A stretch of DNA of 64,000 nt from Sabellastarte sp. h YS-2021 (lineage: Eukaryota > Annelida > Polychaeta > Sabellida > Sabellidae), in contig OZ024929.1 of NCBI GenBank assembly GCA_964017235.1, positions 162,177,609 through 162,241,608 on the forward strand. The letters run 5' to 3'. How positions within the stretch are numbered: the first letter of the stretch is position 1; each line of letters opens with the position of its first letter. A program made the translations under genes and the position numbers. Below are positions 10,078-22,473 of this stretch, piece after piece. A model generated the notes under the pieces. That model saw only the letters and a list, made by a program, of their open reading frames with translations. It did not search any database and was not told the origin of the DNA.

Positions 10078-12918
10078 GACGCATCTGTGGCCAGATGCAA
10101 AATGTATCCACCGGCAAAGGCAAAAGTAGCTATTACTCAGCTATCCCACGAGCTAGAGGTCTGAAATCTTACTATGTTATAGCTGACCCAAAAGTAGGTG
10201 AATAACATATTTGGACAAAATTCTCTCAATGCAATAGTTTTCAAGTTACAAGTGATTTTACTCATGATGGAAGTTAGTGAAAAGTCCAAAAGTAGCTATT
10301 ACTCACTTAGCTATTGAAATAGACACTCAAGTTACTCACCATGTTGTTGCTATGGAAAAAGTAGGTGAATAACATATTTTAACAAGATGCTCTAAATGCA
10401 ATACTTTTCAAGTTATAAACGATTTAGTGTTGAGTAAGAACTTCAAAGTAGCTATTACTCAGCTATGCAATGAGCCATAGGTCTGGAATTTTACTATGTT
10501 ATAGCTGCCTCAAAATAGGTGAATAACATATTGAAACTAAATAATCTAAATGCAACAGTTTTCAAGTTATAAGTGATTTTACTCATGATGGAAGTTAGTG
10601 AAAAATCCAAAGGTAGCTATTACTCACTTAGTTATTGAGATAGACACCCAAGTTACTCACCATGTTGTAGCTATGGAAAAAGTAGCTGGATAACATATTT
10701 TAACAAAGTGCTCTAAATGCAATACTTTTCAAGTTATAATTGATTTAGTGCATGATTTCATTAATTTTAAAGCATTAAAAATTATTTTAAAAATTCATAA
10801 AAACAACTTTAGCATGTGAAAGCTCTCCAAAATGTAGGCGAATGAGTTATTTGAGAAATACTGGCTATCTGCAATACTTTTAGTGATAATAGGTATTTAC
10901 TTATTTTGCGTAGGTGAGTTATTAGCTACGGGTCTGAAATTTCACCAAGTGAAAGCTCTCCCAAAAGTAGGCGAATGAGTTATTTGAGAAAAATTGGCTA
11001 TCTGCAATACTTTTAGAGATAATTAGCATTTACTCATTTTGAGTAGGTGAATAATTAGCTACGGGTCTGAAACTTCACCAAGTGAAAGCTCTCCCAAAAG
11101 TAGGTGAATGAGTTATTTGAGAAAAATTGACTATCTGCAATACTTTTAGAGATAATTCGCATTTACTCATTTTGAGTAGGTGAGTAATTAGCTACGGGTC
11201 TGAAACTTCACCATGTGAAAGATCTTCCAAAAGTAGGTGAATGAGTTATTTGAGAAAAATTGGCTATCTGCAATACTTTTAGAGATAATTAGCATTTACT
11301 CATTTTGAGTAGGTGAATAATTAGCTACGGGTCTGAAACTTCACCAAGTGAAAGCTCTCCCAAAAGTAGGTGAATGAGTTATTTGAGAAAAATTGACTAT
11401 CTGCAATACTTTTAGAGATAATTCGCATTTACTCATTTTGAGTAGGTGAGTAATTAGCTACGGGTCTGAAACTTCACCATGTGAAAGATCTTCCAAAAGT
11501 AGGTGAATGAGTTATTTGAGAAAAATTGACTATCTGCAATACTTTTAGAGATAATTAGCATTTACTCATTTTGAGTAGGTGAATAATTAGCTACAGGTCT
11601 GAAACTTCACCAAGTGAAAGCTCTCCCAAAAGTAGGTGAATGAGTTATTTGAGAAAAATTGGCTATCTGCAAAAATTTTAGAGATAATTCGCATTTACTC
11701 ATTTTGAGTAGGTGAGTAATTAGCTATGGGGCTGAAACTTCACCATGTGAAAGCTCTTCCAAAAGTAGGTGAATGAGTTATTTGGGAAAAATTGGCTATC
11801 TACAATACTTTTAAGAGATAATTCGCATTTACTCATTTTGAGTAGGTGAGTAATTATCTACGGGTCTGAAACTTCACCATGAGAAAGCTCTCCCAAAAGT
11901 AGATGAATGAGTTATTTGAGAAAAATTGGCTATCCGCAATACTTTTAGAGATAATTAGCATTTACTCATTTTGAGTAGGTGAATAATTAGCTGCGGGTCT
12001 GAAACTTCACCAAGTGAAAGCTCTCCCAATAGTAGGTGAATGAGTTATTTGAGAAAAATTGACTATCTGCAATACTTTTAGAGATAATTCGCATTTACTC
12101 ATTTTGAGTAGGTGAGTAATTAGCTACAGGTCTGAAACCTCACCATGTGAAAGATCTTCCAAAAGTAGGTGAATGAGTTATTTGAGAAAAATTGGCTATC
12201 TGCAATACTTTTAGAGATAATTCGCATTTACTCATTTTGAGTAGGTGAGTAATTAGCTATGGGTCCGAAACTTGACCATGTGAAATTGAAAACTTTCATG
12301 TTTCAACAGAATACTCTTCTACTACCCTGCGGATCCAAAATTCGCTCGAAATCGCTCTATCTCTGACAGTTTCAGAGATATTTGCCATTTTTCATTTTTC
12401 GCAAAAATTCAAGATGACCGCCAAAAGTTGTAAAATTTGAATTTTTTCATATTTCAACCGAATACTCCTGTACTACCCTGTGGGTCAAAAATTCACTCGA
12501 AATTGCTCTATCTCTTACGGTTTTCGAGATATTTCAACTTTTTGTATTTTGTAAAAAAACACCCACGGCGGCCATCTTGTTTTATCCAGAATAATTCCCA
12601 AGCAAGCTTGGACTATGATGAACATATCCTGCAAATTTTGAAAGTGTACATTGCATGCCCTTTGATATACTGGGGCAGCAAAAGTCCCTAAAAATTAGAA
12701 TAAAACGGCCGTGGCGGCCATCTTGTTTTTGGAAACGAGGCCAAAAAATCTCAGAGGCAAGCTTTTGTACCATTGAACCTATCCTGCAAATTTGAGGCCT
12801 CTAATGCTAATACGTTTGGCTGCAGAGGGGTAACGAGAAATCATCTACACACGGCGGCAGCGGCGGCGGCGTACCCCCGCGAAAACCATAGTATCCACCG
12901 GATGCATCCGGTGGATAC
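10078..12918 (+). mobile_element. H4 (Helentron-like) element with long terminal palindrome
   Basis: The 5' region has a small hairpin (GCATCTG/CAGATGC, 10081-10098) and then TGTATCCACCGG (10103-10114). The 3' end is a perfect 28-nt palindrome at 12891-12918 built from the same sequence (GTATCCACCGGATG and its inverse). So the 5' subterminal motif equals one arm of the 3' palindrome, the plan shared by the H families. Between them lie diverged 156-bp-type units (10115-10800), a 133-bp array (10830-12290) and segments with 'ggcggccatcttg' (12560-12760). No coding frame. It interrupts H5. Confidence 0.6.
10830..12290 (+). repeat. 133-bp tandem repeat array (about 11 units)
   Basis: Highly regular units of about 133 bp with 'aaaagtaggtgaatgagtta', 'gctatctgcaatactttta', 'gagataattcgcatttactc', 'attttgagtaggtgagtaat' and 'tagctacgggtctgaaactt'. 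Unit starts fall near 10962, 11092, 11221, 11353, 11485, 11618, 11751, 11883, 12016 and 12149. The units share the block 'gctac(a/g)ggtctgaaa...ttcac...caaaagtaggtgaat' with the 156-bp units, so the two arrays are related by descent. Confidence 0.9.
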
Positions 12919-14025
12919 AAAAATTGGACTTTGAATGGCAAGATGGCGGTAAAAAGCCACATCCCTAGTTTTGAATAGTCCAGAAGAATAATTCAATTAA
13001 GTTTTATAGAAAGGCAATACATTTGTAGATATACTGCAAAATACAAGATATACAAATTTATGGCCCCAGTTTGACCAGGGCTTGGGGAAAATATGATGTG
13101 ATTTTTGGAATCCCAGGCCATAGTTTTCTATTACCTCACAATACATTCCGAAGCTCTATTTACAATAGTTAAAGAGATATTAAGTAATAAGTGAAAGTTT
13201 GACTCATTTAGGGTCCTGAAATTGACCTTGAATGGCAAAAAGGGGACAAAAACCAACATCCTGGGATAGTTTTGAAGAATAATTCAATGAAGTTTTATAG
13301 GATTTCAGGCAATATTCCTGCAAATACACTTCAAAATACAAGAAATTCAACTTTAGCACCCAGTTTGACCTAGATGTGGGGATGGGGGGAATTTGATGTG
13401 TTTTTTGGAATCCCAGGCCATGGTTTCCTATTACCTCCCAATACATTTCAAAGCTCTAAACCCAAAAATGAAAGGCACATTTGACTTTTTCCAAATCTCT
13501 TTTGCCTGTATATTGCATACCAAGGACCACTGATTGGCTGATTTTAAGGTAACCTTAACACGAGGAACTCACTTTTGAAGCTATAAAGCTAATTTTCATG
13601 CTCCAATAACATTGAACTTGTGTAAAGTCCATAATGTGAGTAGATATACGCAATATGTTCTCAAAAGAGCCAATTTCAACGTTTTTTTCTACTTATCAAT
13701 AATTAATAGGCTTTTAATTGGTCAATTAACACCCACTCAACTTGAAATTCGACTGGTGCCTAGATTTTGATGTTGGGAAAGTGCTTGCCAAATTTTGTGG
13801 ATCCTTATACAAGCCAATAGATTAAAGTGCCAAAAATCATTTTCTCTGCCAAATTTTGTGGATCCTTATACATGCCTGTAGATTGTAACTGCCCAAAATC
13901 ATTTTCATAGACTTTACATTAAGGGAGATATTTAACTCAGAAAAAACTGCGGCGGCAGTGCCACAGACTGCCATAAAATAGGGGTGAAACCGAGAAGCAT
14001 CTCCTCTTCAAGGACACTTAAATAC

Positions 14026-15424
14026 ACCATATTCTTTGCTACATAAAGAACAATGTTGAATATTGTATGTAAGAAAAATCAAGTACACCATATTGACACA
14101 TGACCTGAGATGTGTCTCCATTTGGAAATCAGTTATAAGTTGAAAGGTATATACAGGTTTATCAGGGAAATTCAATTTTCATATCAGTACACAGTTCCAT
14201 ATAAACATGAAGATTGAACGTACAAATGAAAAAGACTTCACCCAGGCCTCTATCCAGTGTGCACATGTATAATATCTACTTTTTAAAATTTGTACCCAAA
14301 ATTACAAAATATTGAAAAGTATCATAGAACCACGGAACAAGGGTTAAAAGAGAAAATTATAAATCCAAAATGCATTGACCTGGTTTTATATTCAATAAAT
14401 CACCAGAAAATGCAGTGGAGCTGATTCTGCAAATTTACAAAAGTGGGGAAATCCCTAACCACTCTACTTTAAAAAAAATATATATATATCTAGACCAGAA
14501 GATCTTTTATTGAAATGTTACCAGAAAGACCTGATGGTTAAAGAAATGTAAAGAAATGATTTTAAGGCTATACCCTTCTTTTCGGGGGTATGGGTGGGGG
14601 GGTTGATTCTTGGTATCCTTCATTTTATATATCTATATGTACAAGTTATAAATCTAAATAATCTAAAATATCAACAATCATTTTTCAAACACACTTGGGA
14701 AATGGAAAGTTCTTCTCCATGATGATCACACATTACTTTGAATTCTCTGATACTGTAGCATTTTTGCATCTTAGATCGTCTTCACAAAAGGACCAAAAAC
14801 ATTTTCCATTCATAAATTAGAAACACAGTGTTTCGAAATCTATGTTTATAGGTAAAGAAATGTGCAATCAACAAGAAATAAGTTCTAGAAATAACAGTGT
14901 TTAGTATTTGTGCTAACTTTGGCAAAGTGACAGAAGAATGTTTTCAACAACTTTGTGCCTCTTTAAAGGTTTCAAAGGGACTGATTAAAGCAGTGTAGCG
15001 CAAATCTTAAAACACATGTCTGGTACAAAGGAGATTTGAAGTGAAGCACTTAATTAATTTAAAAAATAATAAAAATTAAAAAAATACAAAAAGTGAAACT
15101 GATCAAAAATAATAAGAACAAGTATACACAGTTGAACTCTGCTGAGAAGTGAAACTTCATTTTAAGCAGAAATAAAAGTGGATTTGTAAGGGGTTTTCCT
15201 TTGAAATATACAATTCCCGGACAAACAACACATTCTTTCCTCTTTTCAGAGGCAACTATGGGAATTATAATAGAACAAATGTTACATCACAATATTGCCA
15301 AACTCTTAGCATCAATCATCAGGATATTGTGATTGATGTTAATACTGGAGCTGACTTAGCAGGCTTCAACTGTATACAATCAAAAGGGAGGTGTGTGTTT
15401 TGGGGGCCTTGAGGCAGGGCATAC
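14026..15424. other. Intron sequence, possible 3' extension of the RFX-like exon
   Basis: No recognised repeat apart from a short AT run near 14470-14485. If the donor at 15425 is not used, the frame of the upstream exon continues to a TGA at 15319-15321 and this interval would be 3' UTR. No clear splice-flanked coding segment was seen elsewhere in it. Confidence 0.4.
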
Positions 15425-15635
15425 ATGTGTCCACTGTTTGAGGAGACTGGGTAGAAGACATTGTTGTTAGTGGTGGGGGAGTGTTGTTGCTGGTGGTGTG
15501 ACTCAAAAGACTCTGGGCTGTTGCCGTCGACTACGTACTGGCTGCTGCCGTGTCCTGCCTGGTAGATCACCTGGCTCGGTGTGCCCTGTTGGATCTGCAC
15601 TTCCTGCATGTTCTCCCCGTTACCGTCCCCAGAGA
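15425..15635 (-). CDS. RFX1/2/3-like transcription factor, Gln-rich exon
   Basis: The acceptor is clear (gtttttccag-type at 15636-15637). The first two bases complete the Ile codon begun in the exon at 16049. The product continues SGDGNGENMQEVQIQQG, then SQVIYQAGHGSSQYVVDG and a His/Gln/Asn-rich tract. The block ending 'QYVVDG' sits where RFX1-3 proteins have a 'VQYVEG'-type motif; this comparison is from memory of the family. The donor proposed at 15425 (CACAT/GTATGC) leaves phase 2 and fits the exon at 1197. Without it the frame ends at 15319. The region would belong to the N-terminal activation part of the factor. Confidence 0.6.
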
Positions 15636-16048
15636 CTGGAAAACAGGTTACACTGTTTGATGAAAAAATGCGATGTTTCATTTTGGTATATTTCATTTCC
15701 TGTTAGCGGCTGGAGATATGCTAAAACAAAAACCGTTTTCGGTATCCTGGATTCAGTCTGTTTGCTAGACAATATTACCTCCCCAATATTGGCCAATATT
15801 GAAATACTTTTACATTCAACATCGATATCCACACAGCAAAATGATTTACCCACTATGGTTAACTTTGGTTTTCAACACACTGCAAAGGTCCTATCATTAT
15901 ATATACATGATCCAATATATTTGTTTTACTGGTGTTTCCAGTTGGTTACAACAAAATGTGAGAGTCAGGATCTTGATCCGTTATTGCACACGTTATTCCC
16001 AAAGTCACACCTCAACTTTTAACACAATTCTATTAAAGCACTACTTAC

Positions 16049-16187
16049 TGGTGACAATGAACTGCTGTCCACTGTGAGCCTGTGCAGGCTGTATGATGGT
16101 AGCCTGCTGCTGATTGGATAGAGTCACAGTCTTCTGACCCGAGGTCTGAGCTTGCTGACCTGTGGTCACTTGTAAAGGGATTCTTTG
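16049..16187 (-). CDS. RFX1/2/3-like transcription factor, Gln/Thr-rich exon
   Basis: A 139-bp exon with acceptor 'ttgttacag' and donor A/GTAAGT. It encodes 46 residues plus one base: QRIPLQVTTGQQAQTSG, then KTVTLSNQQQATIIQPAQ and GQQFIVT. It starts in phase 0, so it can follow either upstream first exon (25007 or 37020), both of which end in phase 0. The composition (Gln, Thr, Val) is that of an activation domain. The next exon (15635) is 413 bp downstream and joins in frame. Confidence 0.7.
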
Positions 16188-18532
16188 CTGTAACAACAAA
16201 AATACACCATTAGTTAACAAAGCAGCTCTAGACTTCACAGAGATGAACAAAGTCAGGTCACACTTTTAGCCAAAAACAAAATACAGACTAATATCAGTGA
16301 TCATTTAGAAGGGGATTCTGAGCTATAAAACTAACTAGATTGGGCCAACTCGGCGCCAACATATCCCCAGACAGGTCATCACTAACGCCACAGGTTTTGA
16401 TCTGGAATTTTTTATTTAATCCATTTGTTGTATGCCATAAATATTGGGAAAAGTTATATGAACTTCAGCACATCAATCTACTAAGTTTATATCTTCCCAA
16501 GGAAGATGGTGTATCCCCAGACGCCGAATACATAACTCAACAGATCATATTTTCAATCTTCCTGCAATGATAACTCTGAACCTATTTTCAAAGTATTTAA
16601 ATGATTGATGATTGAATGTCCATTCTAAATTAATAATCTCAAAAGAGCATATCTGTTTCTATATTTGTTGACAAATAAAATATTATTTTTAACTCAAATC
16701 ATCATACTTTTCAATCTTCCTGCAAAGGGTAACTCTGAACCTATTTTCAAAGTATTTAAATGATTGATGATTGAATGTCCATTCTAAATTCATAATTCCA
16801 AAAGCGTATCTCTGTTTCTATATTTGTTCACAAATAAAATATTATTTAAAAATCATATATTATTTATATTATTATTTTATTATATTATTTTTAGAATTTG
16901 CATTGTTTTTCAGTTATTCATTTCCTCAATTCCTATATATGTGGTCCATATATATGCAACCTAAATATGTGACACAATCTCAGTTCTGACTCCCTTTGTC
17001 TTAGATAATTAGATAATGAAGCAACACCACCTCCCACCCCCACCCCACCTCTCTCCCCTTCTCCACACCTCTCTCACTATTACAGAAGATCTGTATACCT
17101 TTGTTTATTTAGTGTCACTCAATAGCTGGAGGTCCCAGAGGTGGGTGGGGGATGGGGGGTGGTACTACAAAGAGATGGAGTGCTGCAGCACAAATGGTAA
17201 ACAAACACTTATAATATAAAAGGGGTAATCCAATACAAAAAGCTCAGTTAATCTTATCACTAAAATAAAATCAAATATATAAATAAGGAATGTCCAACAG
17301 GAAGATTATATACCTCCAGAATTAAATATAAATTATCAAACGACAAGAACAGATTTATAATAATAATTCAGAATTGAGAATTTTAAGTATGTGATTATCA
17401 ATTAAAATGAGTTCGTAACTGTAGGAGCTGTGTCAAAATTAAGGCAAGTTGAATAAAACTGGGCTAGTTGAGGGTTAAAAATGGGTGGGGGATGGGGGGT
17501 GGGACTACAAAGAGATGGAGTGCTGTAGCACAAATGGTAAACAAACACTTACAATATAAAAGGGGTAATCAAATACAAAAAGCTCAGTTAATCTTATCAC
17601 TAAAATAAAATAAAATATATAAAAAAGGAATGTCCATAATAATGCATTCCCAGATGGGATTTCAGCTCCATCAATAACATAGTTTAACAGTCACAGGGCT
17701 TAAAGGTGGCAAAAAGTCCATATATTGGGTCTTTGGGAGCCTGTCAGAGACCTCAATTTGACCTTCAAATTAAAGCTTCAGACTTAAAATCTGTTACATA
17801 CTAACATTACACATAGAATATATATCTAATACAGTTTGAAACTTCTCAGACTTACCATTTCCAAGTTACAGGGCAAAATATGTGAAAAATGTCTAAAAAG
17901 GGTCACTCGGGTGGGGATTTATGGTCCTCATACATGGGTTAAATGTCTATTAAAGGCCTAAATTTTGGAGTACATACAAGAAAAACATATTGATATATTC
18001 TCAGATGATATTTCACTTAGATGAGAGACATTGTTTGAAAGCTACAGTGCTTGAAGGTGGCAAAAAGTCCATAAATTGGGTCTCTGTGGGCAATTTTGAG
18101 ACCTCAAGTCGGCCTAACAGGTAAACCTACAGCCTTTAAATTTTTCACAGACAAGGATTACATATAAGAGTTACACCTAGAGCAGTTTGAGACTCATCAG
18201 AATTACCACTTCCAAATTATAGGGCAAAATATGTTAAAAATCTAGGAAAAAAGTCCTAAGTGGGGTCTTTATGGGCCCCAAACACAATTTTCTCCTCAAC
18301 TTAAAGTCTTGATTTTCGGCACATGTACTAAGAATATATTAATGTGTTCTCAGGTAAAATTTAAGCCAGATACGCCTCATAGTTTGTGACCTAGAGGGCT
18401 CTAAGTGGTCAAAAGTGCAATTTCTGACCTTAAGGTGGCCATAAGTTCTTTATTATTTGGAGTTTAAGGTCACCTTCAAATAGGGATCTTCCTTTGGGCA
18501 TCCTTAACATGTGTACCAAGTTTGAAAAAAAA

Positions 18533-21500
18533 CTAGATTGGGCCAACTCGGCGCCAACATATCCCCAGACAGGTCATCACTCACGCCACAGGTTTTGATC
18601 GGGAATTTTTTAAAACATAATTACCCATTATTATATGAACTTCAGCACATCAATCTACTCTGTTTATATCTCCCCAAGGAAGATGGTGTATCCCCAGACG
18701 CCGAATACATAACTCAAATTATATTTTCAATCTTCCTGCAATGATAACTCTAAACCTATTTTCAAAGTATTTAAATGATTGATGATTGAATGTCCATTCT
18801 AAAATAATAATCCCAAAAGAGCATATCTGTTTCTATATTTGTTGACAAATAAAATATTATTTTTAACTCAACTCATCATATTTTTCAATCTTCCTTCAAA
18901 GTATTTAAATGATTGATGATTCAATGTCCATTCTAAAATTCATAATCCCAAAAGCGCATATCTGTTTCTATATTTGTTCACAAATAAAATATTATTTAAA
19001 AAAAAATTATTTATATTATTATTTTATTATATTATTTTTAGAATTTGCAAATTGTTTTCAGTTATTCATTTCCTCTATACCTATATATGTGGTCCATATA
19101 TATGCAACCTAAATATGTGACACAATCTCAGTTCTGACTCCCCTTTGTGTTATATGTAATGAAGCCCACCACCTCCCACCCCCACCCCTCTCCCCTTCTC
19201 CACACCTCTCTCACTATTACACAAGATCTGCAACCCCATTGAGTTCTTTGTTTCTCATCTGATATCATTAAATACCTTTGTTTATTTAGTGTCACTCAAT
19301 ATAGCTGGAGGTCCCAGAGGTGGGTGGGGGGAATCCGGGTGGGGGATGTGGGTTGAGCAAAAATGGTAAACAAACAATCTATATAAAAGGGGTACTCAAA
19401 TACAAAAAGAATTGAGAATTTTAAGTATGTGATTATCAACTGAAATGAGTTCATAACTGTAGGAGCTGTGCCAAAATTAACTGAGGCAAGTTGAATAAAA
19501 CTGGGCTAGTTGAGGGTTAAAAATCCCCTAGTTTTACTACATAAGGATATAATTTCATTAATATTGGGACTTCAAGCTCACTTAAAGTGTCCATTTTGTC
19601 TACTTGAATATGTTTAACCAGTTTCATTTTAAAAAGTGAAAAACTCAGCAAGCAGAGGTATAACACACAAAAATAAGTTCTTAAAAGACTAAGATAGCCA
19701 TAACATTATTAATATTCAAAATTTAAGTAGACAGGCATTTCCTTTTAAAAATTCAAAGATTTCAGCTCTATAACCCACATAGTTTGACAGTTACTGGGCT
19801 TTAAAGTGGCATAATATCCATAAATTGGGTTTCTGTGGGCATTTTACAATTGTTAAAGAGACCTTAGCAATTAAACTACAGATCTGAAACTTTTTGGGGG
19901 ACATACATAACAAACAAAAATTATATATAATACAGTTTAAGACTTGTCACACTAAGCATTTCCAAATAACAGGGCAAAATATGGAAAAAATGTCAAAAAA
20001 GGCACTTGGGCGAGTGTCTATGGCCCTCATACACAGGTTAAATGTCTACTAAAAACCTTGATTTTCGGCATATGTAAAAAGGACATAATAATGCATTCCC
20101 AGATGGGATTTCAGCTCCATCAATCACATAGTTTAACAGTTACAGGGCTTAAAGGTGGTAAAAAGTCCAAATATTGGGTCATTGTGGGCCTTTTAGAGAT
20201 CTCGATGTGGCTTTCAAATTAAAGCTTCAGACTTAAAATTTGTTACATACTAAGATTACACATAGAATATGTATCTAATAAAGTTTGAAACTTCTCAGAC
20301 TTACCATTTCCAAGTTACAGAGCAAAATATGTGAAAAATGTCTTAAAAGGGTCACTCAGGTGGGTGTTTAAGGTCCTCATACACAGGTTAAATGTCTACT
20401 TGAAGCCTTGATTTTTGGCACATGTAAAAAGAACATAATAATGTATTCCCAGATGAGATTTCAGCTCTATCAGTCACATAGTTTAACAGTCACAGGCCTT
20501 AAAATTGGCAAAAAGTCCAAATACTGGGTCTTTATGGGGCCTTCTAGAGACCTAAATGTAGCCTTCAAATTAAAGCTTCAGACTTAAAATTTGTCACATA
20601 CTAAGATTACACATAGAATATGCATCTAATACAGTTTGAAACTTCTTAGACTTACCATTTCCAAGTTACAGGGAAAAATATGTGAAAAATGTCTAAAAAT
20701 GGTCACTCGGGTGGGGATTTATGGTCCTCATACACAGGTTAAATGTCTTCTTAAAGCCTTAATTTTTGGCACATATAAAAATAACATACTAATATCTTCT
20801 CAGATAGGATTTGAGCTCTATCAGTCACATAGTTTGACAGTCACAGGGCTTAAAAGTAGCAAAAAGTCCAAATATTGGGTCTTTGGGAGCCTTTTAGAGA
20901 CCTCAATTTGACCTTCAAAATTAAAGCTTCAGACTTAAAATCTGTTACATACTAAGATTACACACAGAATATATATCTAATACAGTTTGAAACTTCTCAG
21001 ACTTACCATTTCCAAGTTACAGGGAAAAAGATGTGAAAAATGTCTTATAAGGGTCACTCGGGTGGGTGTTTATGGTCCTGATACACAGGTTAACTGTCTA
21101 TTAAAGGCCTAAATGTTGGGGCACATATAAGAAAACACATAGATATATTCCCAGATGATATTTAACTTAGATGAGAGACATAGTTTGAAAGCTACAGTGC
21201 TTGAAAGTGGCAAAAAGTGCATAAATTGGGTCTCTGTGGGCACTTTTGAGACCTTAAGTCGACCCCTTTGGGTAAACCTACAGCCCTAAAATTTTCTACA
21301 GACAAGGATTACATATCAAAGTTATACCTAGCGCAGTTTGAGACTCATCAGAATTATCACTTCCAAATTATAGGGCAAAATATGTGTAAAGTATAGCAAA
21401 AAATCCCTAAGTGGGGGTATTTATGGGCCTCAAACACAATTTTCTCCTCAACTTAAAGTCATGATTTTCGGCACATGTACTAAGAACATATTAATGTGTT

Positions 21501-21790
21501 GTCAGGTAAAATTTCAGCCAGCTGAGCATCATAGTTTGTGACCTACAGGGCTCTAAGTGGCCAAAAGTGCAATTTCTGACCTTAAGGTGGCCATAAGTTC
21601 TTTTTTACTGGGAGTTTAAGGTCACCTTAAAATAGGGATCTTCCTTTGGGCACCCTTAACATGTGTACCAAGTTTGAAAAAAAAATATTAATTTGTTTTT
21701 GAGTTATCGCGTCCACAAGGAAATTTCTACGGCGGCGGCGGCGCGACGGACCTGAATCCAATATATCCCCGACTTTCGTCTGGGGATATA
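18533..21790 (+). mobile_element. H3 (Helentron-like) element, inner copy 3b
   Basis: A full copy: 5' end CTAGATTGGGCCAACTCGG at 18533, ATATCCCCAGAC at 18559-18570, about five tandem units of roughly 350 bp (19690-21640), and 3' hairpin at 21762-21790 ending GGGGATATA. It is inserted in an A-run of copy 3a: 'gtgtaccaagtttgaaaaaa' stops at 18530, and 'aatattaattggtttttgag' resumes at 21791, just as the sequence reads unbroken inside 3b at 21668-21710. Non-coding. Confidence 0.75.
19690..21640 (+). repeat. 350-bp tandem repeat array of H3 copy 3b
   Basis: About five units of roughly 350 bp, marked by 'caaaaagtccaaatattggg' (about 19806, 20163, 20511, 20863, 21211), 'acttaccatttccaagttac' and 'gtcactcgggtggg'. 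The last unit ('gctctaagtggccaaaagtg') is the most diverged. Copy 3a has two such units at 17640-18500. Confidence 0.8.
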
Positions 21791-21891
21791 AATATTAATT
21801 GGTTTTTGAGTTATCGCGTCCACAAGGAAATTTCTACGGCGGCGCGACAGACCTGAATCCAATATATCCCCGACTTTCGTCTGGGGATATA

Positions 21892-22473
21892 ATTGTCAAT
21901 CAACATTCAGTGATGTAATTCTGATGGTTTAAGTTGTACCAGAGTAATTTGCAATACGCATACAAAAACTACCTGTTCAACAGGTTAGAGAAATTGGCCA
22001 AAAAGTGCTGAAAGAGTCGCATAGAAAATAAGGGATACCTCACTTGGATGTACTTTGGTAAAAAAACAGATCCAGACACAAAAACACTTTTTCAGGCTAT
22101 ATCAAGAGGCTGTCCAAGAAAAATGCTAAGCAATGCTTTAGGAGTTACAAGAGCATGAAAATATGTCAGCAACCTTATTCAGCTGAAATATTATCAAACG
22201 ATGTCAGAACGAAATGTAATTGAAATAAGGTTTATAGTTAAGTATGGGGCCTAACATAAGTATTTGACAGATTTCCTTGTTAACTAACTTTACTTGGGAT
22301 TGGATTAAATGGTATTTAATACTATTTATATATATTTATATTGTGCAATGGAAAAGGAAAAGCAGTCAATACTTATTAGCCAAGATTCTGCACTGTAAAC
22401 CACTGGGCCTTGGGAAGCAAGGCGCTGCTCATTATGAGTTTATAAAGAATAGAAAAACACATAATTTAAAAAA
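21892..22473. other. Intron sequence, nothing recognised
   Basis: AT-rich interval between H3 and H2 copy c. Only short, composition-driven open frames are present. Confidence 0.45.

Larger units (their letters stand above)
9831..14025 (-). mobile_element. H5 (Helentron-like) element, split by H4
   Basis: The left end has a perfect 20-nt palindrome (GTTTTTGCCAAGGCAAAAAC, 9843-9862) close to the boundary. Repeat units ('gaatcccaggccatggtttc', 'tattacctcccaatacatt', 'ccaaagctctaa') lie at 9950-10070 and resume at 12925-13460 with a period near 285 bp. The right end is taken as about 14025 ('aaggacactt', the inverse of AGTGTCC beside the left palindrome). Exact ends are uncertain. H4 interrupts it between 'gacccatttagg' and 'ttggactttgaatggcaag'; the unbroken phrase is visible at 13200-13225. 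No coding capacity. Confidence 0.4.
16335..21891 (+). mobile_element. H3 (Helentron-like) element, outer copy 3a
   Basis: The 5' end is CTAGATTGGGCCAACTCGG, with ATATCCCCAGAC at 16361-16372. The body runs to about 18532, then the copy is interrupted by 3b and resumes at 21791 with its own 3' end (21791-21891). That end contains the hairpin of TATATCCCC against GGGGATATA, with GTCTGGGGATAT as the inverse of the 5' ATATCCCCAGAC. It includes a C-rich stretch (17035-17080), a duplicated segment (16690-16990 type) and about two 350-bp units (17640-18500). Non-coding. It lies in the intron upstream of the exon at 16049. Confidence 0.65.

Noticed and set aside
10830..12290. CRISPR-like array
   Set aside because: Units are 133 bp tandem copies without distinct spacers, in a eukaryotic sequence; a satellite-type array.
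15498..16022. 174-codon plus-strand open frame at the RFX-like exons
   Set aside because: It lies antisense to the spliced exon and intron on the minus strand, which have matching splice sites and phases. No domain is recognisable on the plus strand.
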